A stretch of DNA of 64,000 bases from positions 22,564,586 to 22,628,585 of the forward strand of contig CM041550.1 in NCBI GenBank assembly GCA_023238725.1, read 5' to 3'. This document shows positions 54,591 to 64,000 of this stretch, piece by piece. Source of the stretch: Scortum barcoo. Lineage: Eukaryota > Chordata > Actinopteri > Centrarchiformes > Terapontidae. Under the pieces are notes generated by a model that searched no databases, was not told the DNA's origin, and worked only from the letters and a program-made list of their open reading frames with translations. Position 1 is the first letter of the stretch, and each line of letters starts with the position of its first letter. Made by a program: the position numbers and the translations under genes.

Positions 54591-56796
54591 TTTTTAAAAT
54601 CCAATTAAATATCTTAAAATAAAATCATATTATTGTTTAGGTCTTGTTATGATGGTAATTTACCTTGATGGAAAAGCTGGAGCTCCATTAATGAAGTCTC
54701 CATACATGTAAATGAACGCTGACATCCAGCCCCTTTCAAACAAATTAGACATGTTTTCATATTCACTCAGCACGGTTGATATTTTGTGAAAATATCACAA
54801 GGCAAACCGCCGGTGGCATTTTGCCTGTAATATTTGGCATGTATCACTTAAGATAAATGAGCGAAGTCTGTGTTATCTTTAATAGGTGCACTTGCAGACT
54901 TTGGCCAAAAATCAGCTCATGTCTTTTTGCCATCTTATTCATCCACATTAAAAGCAAGTGGTGGGAGCAGAGAATGTTAATATTCGTCTCCCTGAGTACC
55001 AGTTTCAACCAGTCCACTTCAGCTTAGTCAGAATGCAGATAGTTTTTTTCACAGATTACAGTACTGTAATGGCACGAATGTCCACCCACAGTTTATTTAC
55101 CACACAATACACCTTGCATTTCCTGTGGGAGAATTTCTGTGCAGGGGCCACAATCCCTCTTTCGCTGAATCCCCCTGCTATTGTTTACTCTCAAAGGCCG
55201 TGTGATGCTTTGATAGCCGAAGTGACAGGGATGAGTGCAGAATATGCAAAGCCCCCTGTAAATCCCATCAAGTGGAGTGAATTACCAGTAGTCTGGAGAG
55301 AATTGGCCATCTGCTTCCAAGATTTGTCAGCATGGAGGTCAAAAGTACTTCTCTTGCATGCAGATCCACACCTCTGACTGGAAACAGCGGCCAAAAAAAA
55401 CTGCTGAATTCTGAGACAAGGCAGTGGTAGGGAGGTCTAATCAAAAAGGGATCAGAAGTTACTAATTGGCAACTCTCTGCATTCAGGGAGTTTTTAATAG
55501 TTGTTTAACAGAAAATGCTTTATTTCCCCCGTGCGGAAAAAACATCTTTAAAGACTTGCTGTAATTAAAGCACCCTGTTTTGATTATGATTCCAGTGCTT
55601 TTAGAGTTATTGTGCCTTTTACTAGCCCAACATGATGAGGGCTAAATTTTAACGCTCTCCATGACAAACGTTTGAAAAAAAAAAACCTGTTGCAAAGTTA
55701 TAGGAAAAAAAGCCCCCCCCAGCACAAGAGAGGTCAAGAAAGGATGTGTCACCAATGTGGTTGTTCAACCTTCATTATTAATTCAGCCTACTTAATTATT
55801 CATCCCAACAATGCTTAAAACAGGGGGGACTCCTCGTCCTTCTTATAGTGTGGTGAAATTCCAGGTAGATAGGAGGAGATGCATTTGGCTGACAAGCGCT
55901 CTCTTTTAGACAAGTAAGTGCTTCGCTTGCCATCTTAATCGTTAGCATACAAACATCACCTTTTCAATATTTGATGTTTGCCAGCTTGTTTTCGTTAATT
56001 ATTCAGCTCACTGTAATCTCCTCCTGGAACGGGAGAGCAGGAGGAGGAAGTGTAAGTTTTCCAGGCCTCTGACACGGTGCAACCTGGGCCGTGCTCAGAA
56101 CCTGCATCAAGCGGCAGCCGGTAACGTTTTGCGGCGTACGAGAGAGGGGGATTTCACTCTCGCCTGTGCGCTTATAGTCTTATAAAACAAAATGTGCTTA
56201 ATAAAGTACATCAGCAGGAATTGTACGGAGAGGAAAAGGGAAGAGTACAGGGAACAAACCGTGAAGATGCACAATAAACAACTACAGCTCAAATCATCAT
56301 CAATATACAGTAATAATACAAATTCTATATCATATGTGACCACTGTTGGACAGGAATATTAGCTCCCTCCACTGTTAAGATGTTATCTAGTATCTCTAAC
56401 TATTGTCCCTCACAATTACTTTTGTAATGGTGATGATGTAGGAAGTCTGTTAAATGTTAAAAAATGCTAAAGAGCTGCTTCTAGGTATAATTACAGATTT
56501 CTATTTTCTGATTACTGAATTATTATTTTAGGTTTCATGGTAATTATGCCTTAAAAAGTGAATATATGATTTTTTTTCTTTTTAAAAGCGATACCACACA
56601 TACACACACACAGGTAGAGAAAAAAGAAATACACGAGCTTCCATGCACAGCGTTCCATCTGAAACGTCTCGTATATCTCGCCCGTACTTTTTCTCTCTCT
56701 CTTTTTTTTTTTTTTACCCGTGCTGTAGAAGGAGTGTGGTGCTTTATGGGTACTCACTGTTCGTAGCGAGCTTATCCTCGCACATTAGTTCATGTT

Positions 56797-57060
56797 ACAG
56801 TCACTACTCTTGCCAGTATTAGTAACAGTAGTCGTACTAGTATCACACCCGATACCTGTCTTGATACTGCTGCACTGCTAATGTAATATCACATTTATAA
56901 CAATGTAAAATGTCATTGTTAGGTATCGGCCACTAACACATGAAGTATCTTTGGCTAATGTGTTTTTTTTTTTAATCTTGGCCACAGTCACTACTCAGGC
57001 CAGTATTAGCAGTAGTACTAGTATCACACTTGATATTGCTATACTCCTGATGTGATATGT
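56797..57060. repeat. Diverged direct duplication of about 85 bp
   Basis: ACAGTCACTACTC..GCCAGTATTAG..CAGTAGT..ACTAGTATCACAC..GATA..GCT..ACT..TAATGTnATAT occurs at 56797-56892 and again, with three small deletions, at 56984-57060. About 90 bp lie between the copies, including a T-run. This is a local tandem-type duplication. Confidence 0.8.
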
Positions 57061-60000
57061 GTTATTTATCAGTTCTTCTTCTTATTATTGTTATTTCATA
57101 TAGTTCTCGCCTGTTTTCCTCCCCCTGTACATTTAAAATGCTAATAAGACTGTGGTCCTTCACATGTGAATGGGTACATATTTTCAACCTCATCAGTGAA
57201 AACAATTAGGATTCATATTTCTTATCATTGAACTTGGCCTAGCTCGGCTGCTCTCCCTCATTATGATCTCATTTTAAGCTGGAAAACTATCTTACAGGAA
57301 TATAACTTAATTGTGCATATATAAAGAGAAAGAGGCTGTTTTGAGAATGCAGTTTCCTCCACATTAGAGAACTGTAGGTTGTTTTTAAGCTCCTGATTCT
57401 GACTTTGGGTTTTGGTATTTACCAATTATGGCAGTGCCGCAGTATTTCACATCACATAAACTGGGTGAATAAAGATTCTTCGACGTCTTTGATATTCAGT
57501 ACTTCCAAAACCTGTTTCCATGAAAAAGACTTGTTATGGTTGATTTATGTCTGTGGCTGATCATATTTCTGCACACTGGAAATGCTCATCTTGAAACAGA
57601 AGTCTCATAGTGGGGATGTTGTTTAGACATGATTTAAAGTTTTGGAGATACAAGCCTGTGAGTTGGAAAGGAAAGAGGAAAGTGTTTTGTAGCATTTACT
57701 GTCATTTTTCTGATTTTTTTTTTTTTTGCTTTTACTGCACAAGCCTTATTTCTTTCTGTTTTTTTTTTAGAGAGGCACTTTGAGTTTCAGCTCAGAAATG
57801 GATCCCAGGTGTTGGAGACAGAACAATAACAGTAAATGCTTTACTTTGTTAAATGGTGTGGACGTGGATACAGCCAGAAAACTGAGTGTGTGTGCAGAGC
57901 TGTCAGGGTTAGTATCGCTACCTGCACAACAAGGAACAGGATTTGTGTTTGGGCAAACTTAGAGGCTGAAGAGGGAAATGTGGTCCATTTGAAAAAAAGG
58001 AGCTATTGAAGAAAAATCAATTTATCATGTTTAGACTTGCCGTTTAAACAGCCGTTTAATACAATAAGTTGAAATTTTTCTTTCACTCTCATGACTTGTG
58101 CTCTTGTAACGGCGAAGAGAAATCGCCACAAATCTTGTTGCTGATGTTTTCCAAATGTAAGTCAAGTTGCAGAATTGAAAACAGCTGCCGCTTAATAGAA
58201 TCTGAAAAGCAACGGCCAGATTGGTTTTATGGCTAAAAGACATACATCACTCGGATGATGAAATCTAACTTGCATGTAAGGGTGATTGTGTGTCATTTAT
58301 TACTGTGAAAGTAATGACATTTTCAAAAGTATAGCATTCCCAAAGCCCTTAACTGACAAGCATGAGAAATTACCTCTCATGTCGTACTGTAAATCTATAT
58401 TTGCACTCGCTTTAAGGCAATCATTGTCATGTAACTAATTTAGATTTGTGCTGAATTTTCTTTGAGGCCGCCGCCATGTTGGCCCTGACGTTTCTGAGAG
58501 GTGCTCATCTGGGACATTTATTCTATTATGTTTTATACTTGTTTCCCTCAGAAGCTTGACATCCGTAACAAAAGCTGACACGTCACTCGCGCCCGTGTAA
58601 ACAGTTCGCAGAAACAATCTCTTTTGTGATTCTAGAGAGCTTTTTTTTTTCCTTTTATCTCCATCTCCTAATTGTTGTTCATGAGACGATCAGATGGTGT
58701 AAATGAATCCCTCTAAGTGATTGTTTACTTGAGTTACATGTATTCTTCTTGCTCACTGGCTCCTGAAGATGTCCAAGCTGCACATCTGTTTCCTGGTATA
58801 GTAGACAGATTAATGGCATGAAGAGGAGCCACATTCTCTTTTTTTCCCTTCATTTAAAAACAATCACTTCTCTTTTGGTTTTCCATAGCCCGCTGCTGTC
58901 CGGGAGACCTTGAAAAAAATGCTGTAATATCAAGCTACTGAAATTAGTAGCTTGGAGTGATTTCACAAAACTGAAAAAAAAACACACACACACAAAAAAA
59001 CATTTCCCATCTTACAAAGAGTCGCCCAGCTGGCGTGAAAATGATCTGACATTTCCCAACCATTTGTATACACCTAGCCAGTAGAATGATTGTCATCATA
59101 ACAATGCCTCTCTCCAGTGAATATCATCAACATGTCAGTTGCCTGGGTGCCAATTTTTGTGGGTTTCCAGATTGCCTCGTATGGCCCTTTCGGGGCTAAG
59201 GGCTTTATTCCATCCATGCACTCCAAGCGTCGAGACCTCTCCTGTCACTTTTCTTGGCTGGATGATTGTATATTTGCGCAGAGAGCTTGCACTTTATGTT
59301 CATTCAGGACCCAGGCAAATAGCAGATTGGTTTTAGCATTGGGCTTCTCTTCCATCGGGTATTATTGCCTGATAGGTTGTTCCATGCCAAGGAGGGCTTT
59401 TAGAAGTGGAAAGGGGCATTGGTTATTACAGTTAGGTTACAGAAGGTGAAGAGTCTTAAGTGTCCATTGCAATAAGACCTCCATGAATAGAAAATAGCAG
59501 TGTAAAATATCTGGCTCATTATGTGGACGGTAAAGAGTCCAAAGACGAGGACACTGAGCATTTTCTCTCTGGTAAAATTTGCTTGTTAAAGTTTCTGCAG
59601 GGGCGAAAGCTTTTCATGGGGTTCCCTCTGATTTTGATTTAACTTTTTATTCGAGTTCAGCACTTTGGGTTTGTATTAAAAGCACCTAGAAGTCCCCTGG
59701 TGATTGCAAATATAAAGGTGGTTTCAAAGCGCTCTTTTTCAGTGAGGCGATTATCACTCATAGATCAAAGCTGATATAAATAGATTGAATGGTGGCTGTT
59801 ATTTGAATGCAACCCTCTGAATGATGTTACATCCTCAGCCAAGTGTGACTGAAACACACAGTTCAATAGAGCTACAAGCTCAGGTAGTGGATGGTAAGGG
59901 AGTAACACTGTAAGAAGGGGTGATGCTGAACGGTGACATCTCACCTGATCCAGGAGAGCTGTTAGAAAGCTGAACTTGACATTTGTGCTCCCCTTGGAGG

Positions 60001-61689
60001 CCAGTTTGCCAAAAGAGAATATCAGTATGCGGTTAGTTAAGCACTTAAGAGATTTTTGTTCACATTGGAGTTGTCTGGCTGGATGAGGTTAATTAAAATA
60101 AACTCAATTTTAATTCTATTATTTTTAAGAGATGTTTGTACTTACCTCACCATCTGAAAGAGAAGACGTACTATTCTCAGGTGCTCAAATTTACAATGTG
60201 TCACTATCAAAAGAACACACAGCTTCAATTACGTAGAATTGAACTACTCACACAGTAAAGACCGTTGATGTGTTCAGTGCATATCCACTTGATCTGAGTC
60301 ACATAGGTAAAATACTTGCGTAGCTTTCTAGTGAAAACAATTTCCCATAAGGCCATAACGTACGAACTGATGCAAATAAAGGAAAAAGGCCCACGTTGTC
60401 CATCTCTGAACATCAATGACAGTCATCTTTGATGTTCAGCTTCAAATTCCAATTTTACCACGCCTTCTGGACTTCATGCTCCTCTTGAATTCCTTAATTT
60501 GTCTCATTTAATACTTCATTAAACATATTGTAAATGTTTAAAGAGCAACAAAGCTGCGATTGAACAATTGAAGCAAAGTTTTATCTTACGTTTCAGAGAA
60601 TTATCCTAAGCAGTGGGCGCAGTAACAACTGTTATATAAGGTGTTGCTGCATCCATATGCAGTCATTGTATCACTCTCCATAGTTCTCAGAGTTCCTCTG
60701 CTGCAGTGGCCCTGTCGTGCTTTATTTCCAAGTAAGGTCTGAAGATAGCTTCGTCATAGCTGATGCAAAAAAATGATTTGCTTATTAGATAAAAATAACT
60801 GGCAACAGAAAAAATTTGTTGATTATCAAGGATGATGGTAAACTGTACTAGAAATGAAATAGTATAAATGCCAAAAAAACATACACACAACACATTAAAT
60901 TACATCTGCAGCAATGCAAAGGAGCCTATCATTCGTGAATGTGCTGCATTTCATTTTGCATATTTGAAGATTTATGCAGATACTGACACTACTACTACTA
61001 CACTATACTCATCTCTGATAAGCTATTATAAGCAGTGTTCTATCAGTCAGGCTCTAGTGTCTCTTAAAGCTGAATGTCAGCAGATTTTGTACATGGATAA
61101 TGATGCATGGCTTTTACACTAAGCCCTACAAATGCACACAAAACAGAGTGTAATCAGATCCCTTCATGTTATCATCAGGCAACTAGCAATTCATCCTCTA
61201 AATAAGCAGAGTATGTTTTTTTCATTAAATTCCCCCCATAACAACTCGAGTAATAGGGTTTGATTCCAAAATAGCCCTTTCAAAAACAAATGCTGCTGGA
61301 AATGTTTTGACTGTGGCCTGTGTAAATATCCACAGTATCATATCATAATGACTTTTGCTTTTTCACCACTAATTTGAATTTATGTCTTAAGCAAACTTGG
61401 GATGAAACATTGACTTTGCTTCTTTTACTTTGCAATTAATGAGATTATACTGTAGGGTAAATAGGTCCCATCAGGACAAATCATAACAAAACAATTTGGT
61501 TGAATTTAGATTGAGGTAAAAGGAAAGCCCGGATGTATGTGGGGTTGCTTTTTGTAAACAATCAGTTCAGGTAGACTAATAGCCCCCAGCTCAGTCCACA
61601 GTCTCATGCCCATGTGACTCTTTGATTTGATTCAGGATGCTTTGTTGGAGTCATTTGAGATCCCTAACGCAGCCTGAATCGGATCATAT

Positions 61690-61990
61690 CCCAGGTTTGC
61701 CTCTCCAGGACAACGCCCCGGGAGTCAGCCTCATTTTACACAAACAAATATCACAAGAAAAACCTGACTGAAGGAGCAGAGAAACATGAATGCACATGCT
61801 TCTATACAGAGCACAAAACGATGTTAATCATCTGCCATGGCCTCCGCAGTCACCAGATGTCACCTCTGTTGGACACCCATGGGAGATTTTGGACAGATGT
61901 ATTACACAGTGCTCTCCACCACCATCATCAAAACGCCAAATGAAGAAATATCTTTTCTTCATCCCTTCAGTAGAGTCAAGAGACTAGTGT
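61690..61990 (+). pseudogene. Tc1-like transposase C-terminal relic
   Basis: The + frame at 61790-61987 reads NDVNHLPWPPQSPDV then GHPWEILDRCITQCSPPPSS. This corresponds to the WPxQSPDLNPIEHLWxxLDR region of Tc1-like DD34E transposases around the last catalytic residue; the Asn-Pro-Ile-Glu core is mutated (TSVG). About 150 nt upstream, CTCCAGGACAACGCCCCG (LQDNAP) corresponds to the second catalytic Asp region. Stops lie in between. No terminal inverted repeats were seen. It is a dead copy inside tmeff2 intron 1. Confidence 0.65.
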
Positions 61991-62220
61991 TTCATAAATG
62001 TGTTTTATCATTTTGGCAGCTAAGGACAAGAAAGTGGACTAGTGTTGTCTTTTGAAAGTGCACCGTTTGTAATCAAGGAGTACATCGTGCTGTGGGAGCC
62101 ATGACTAATGGTCGTTGCTCATTATGAATGACCCTGAATGGGGCTCAGGTCAGGGTTGCTCGGGGGCTGAACAAAGAAACAGTTAGTCACTGATGTCTCT
62201 TGTTGGCTTTGGTCCTCCAG

Positions 62221-62330
62221 GTTTTGATGACCGGGACACAGACCTGTTCTTGTGCGACACCAACACATGCAAGTTTGATGGGGAGTGTCTACGAATTGGG
62301 AACATGGTGACATGCATTTGTGACTTCAAG
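62221..62330 (+). CDS. tmeff2: tmeff2 exon 2 (start of follistatin module 1)
   Basis: Acceptor CCTCCAG|G; donor AAG|GTAAGACC, a near-consensus 5' splice site. The split codon with exon 1 gives Gly64. The exon encodes residues 64-100, with FDDRDTDLFLCDTNTCKFD and GECLRIGNMVTCICDFK. The cysteines at 75, 80, 86, 95 and 97 fit the C-x4-C-x5-C-x8-C-x-C pattern of the EGF-like hairpin that opens a follistatin module. The Kazal part must follow in exon 3 beyond this window. The phase is 1 at entry and 0 at exit, and 190 + 110 nt gives exactly 100 codons. It is almost identical to the vertebrate TMEFF2 sequence. Confidence 0.95.
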
Positions 62331-64000
62331 GTAAGACCTGTGATGTTTCTTTCTTGTCTTTTTTTTTTTTTTACTGTTTTATTTTTACTGGTGTATTTGG
62401 TGTTAACTGACACTTCATTAAACTCATCTCCAAACAGTGGTTGTCCAATCACAGCTTAGCAACAGTAATAGCAGTACATTGAGGTGGTGCCTTTTTAAAA
62501 GTCTCTCTAAAACTAAAAACACAAGTGAAAAAATATAAGGAATGGATTCAACAGGGTTTTACCACCCATAGCAGTAAGCAAGTGTTACTTCTGAAGGCAT
62601 TTCATCAATACCTTGTATTAGTTTGTGCTTGTTATAAGTTTTGAAATATAAAGAAAATGTCTGTTGATGACTGGCACATTTACTGAGCAGTATTTGGATT
62701 CAATGGAATTGTCTAGAACCTGCTATCAATGTAAAGTGTCAATAACAAGGGTCATTTCAGACAACAAATTTGGTGATTGCCAGCTTAAAATGACAAATCT
62801 GCTTTTGCTTTTTTGTGTTTGCTTCTGCACCTCTGTCAGGCCTTCAGGACTAACTGTGCCAAAAAATGGCTTTGGGTATTACATTACATTATTATATTTA
62901 AAAGAACGTAAAGTTTGACAGCATAGCAACTATAACTGCTGAAAGAAAGGTAGTGGGTTGTTAAATTATTTAGAAAGATTTTGTTAAGAATTTCAATCAT
63001 CCTACTTCTAGTTTAAGAAAAAAGAGTTTAGGCTAATGGGCAGTAGAAATGATTGCACTCTACATCAACAACAGAGAAGATGCATGAAAGACAGGAAGCT
63101 TGGATGAGCACGTCCTGTGTTCGAGGGTTTGGAATGAGAACAGTCGATGGCTGGGATGTGTCTACTCTCAGAAAACACTGTTATTTTGATTTCAACACAA
63201 GACATCGTAATAAGAACATATGTTCTTGTGTTTACTTAAAACTGTAAAATGATTCACATGTCAAGTGCTCGCAGCGTGACTCACAGAACTTAAAAGTGCT
63301 CTTGAAGATAAAAAAAACTGGCTGTGGATCTAGAAAACATGGCTAGACACAGCATACGCTAATGAAAACATCTGTTACTGGAAGCATATGTTAACTTTAA
63401 AGGTAATATATTTTTAAAGCGAAACAATATTTTAAAGAGTTAATCAACTGGATCGAAGTCCATTGTCTTGATTGGGCAATATTGGCCCCGAGGGGAGGTG
63501 GTTGCATAGCATAAGCCGGGTTTATAGCTCCGCGTGAAAGCATGTCACTATCCTGGACCACTGTGCGCTCTCCACATTCATAAACAGGACTGCCACCGAT
63601 GAGACCAAAGACTGAAAGGACCTCGTTAATGGCATAAATCTGGGAAATTATGCAGTTCTTGATAATGACTCATGCTTAACTTTATGACCAGACCTATAAT
63701 AAAAGAGGAGCAAACCAGTCAGCCGAGTATTGATTTTGGTATAACGTTTGCGAGCTTTGCCAGCTAATATGCTATGCAGAGCCCTAGATAAATGAAGCCA
63801 CAGAGATCTGAAAACGTAGCATGTGTTCTCATCCGTAGCTTTTATCAGCACGTCATCAGCGCAGCCAGGCACTAGGCAGGCTGACACTCGATTGGTCACC
63901 AGCTTTTATCTCAATTTCATACTTCCCTTGAAGCACACGTTAACAGAGGCCTGTAGATAAATGACATTACAGCTCCATTCCTCTTCAGGAGATCTCACAC
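62331..64000 (+). other. tmeff2: tmeff2 intron 2, beginning
   Basis: No further tmeff2 exon is recognisable before the window ends, so the next exon lies downstream. A T-run lies at 62360-62373. The stretch 63470-63900 is repeat-free, of mixed composition and resembles a conserved non-coding element. Confidence 0.8.

Larger units (their letters stand above)
51532..62220 (+). other. tmeff2: tmeff2 intron 1 (10,689 bp)
   Basis: Donor GTGAGAGT; acceptor TTTGGTCCTCCAG with a CTGAT branch-like motif about 30 nt upstream. Contents: (TG)n at 51561-51579, TG minisatellite at 51680-51900, small inverted repeat at 51994-52018, (AAT)n at 52619-52652, repeat fragments at 53168-53232 and 54290-54590, a direct duplication at 56797-57060, T-runs near 56702-56715 and 57713-57728, candidate regulatory stretches, and a Tc1-like relic near 61690-61990. 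No additional exon was recognised inside it. Confidence 0.9.

Noticed and set aside
1..64000. CRISPR arrays, bacterial operons, riboswitches, prophage
   Set aside because: No regularly spaced repeats or prokaryotic gene structure; the DNA is vertebrate.
1..64000. tRNA or rRNA genes
   Set aside because: No paired A-box/B-box with a cloverleaf and no rRNA segments were recognised; isolated GGTTCAA-like words (e.g. near 3250) lack the partner elements.

Overview
The window looks like vertebrate, most likely teleost (ray-finned fish) and probably percomorph, nuclear DNA. It is AT-rich intergenic sequence with many CA/TG microsatellites and many short decayed transposon relics of kinds common in fish. 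The only gene I can support with confidence is the 5' part of tmeff2 (tomoregulin-2) on the + strand. Repeat-family names come from motif recall, not from a database search.

Layout. Positions 1-50,100 hold no confident protein-coding gene: this is a roughly 50-kb gene-poor upstream region. It contains interspersed repeats: a nested teleost repeat (2.6-3.8 kb), a deleted piggyBac element with TTAA target duplications (11.9-13.6 kb), the 3' end of an L2-clade LINE (14.5-14.9 kb), an LTR-like block (21.0-21.6 kb), foldback MITE copies (26.4-26.8 and 32.1-32.6 kb), two Tc1-like relics (the second, at 61.7-62.0 kb, lies in intron 1), and two partial hAT-like copies (30.3 and 38.9 kb). It also has long microsatellites, several clean hairpins and stretches that resemble conserved non-coding elements. 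One 93-nt splice-flanked open segment on the - strand (14,365-14,457) could be an orphan exon.

From about 50.1 to 52.6 kb the sequence turns GC- and CpG-rich. A TATA-like box lies at 50,480, followed by an approximately 830-nt putative 5' leader packed with C8, (CA)n, (GA)n and pyrimidine tracts. The leader has only two upstream ATGs. The second opens a 40-codon uORF, in frame with the main ORF, that stops 3 nt before the tmeff2 start codon. Exon 1 (51,342-51,531) encodes the signal peptide and the first two mature cysteines. Intron 1 (10.7 kb) opens with a TG-rich minisatellite. Exon 2 (62,221-62,330) encodes the cysteine-rich start of the first follistatin module. The remaining exons (two Kazal modules, EGF domain, transmembrane segment, cytoplasmic tail) must lie beyond position 64,000.

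I found no clear evidence of a wholly new biological system. The items most worth following are the uORF arrangement at tmeff2, the orphan exon candidate, the palindrome-bearing piggyBac derivative, the precursor-like hairpins and the candidate enhancers of the upstream desert.
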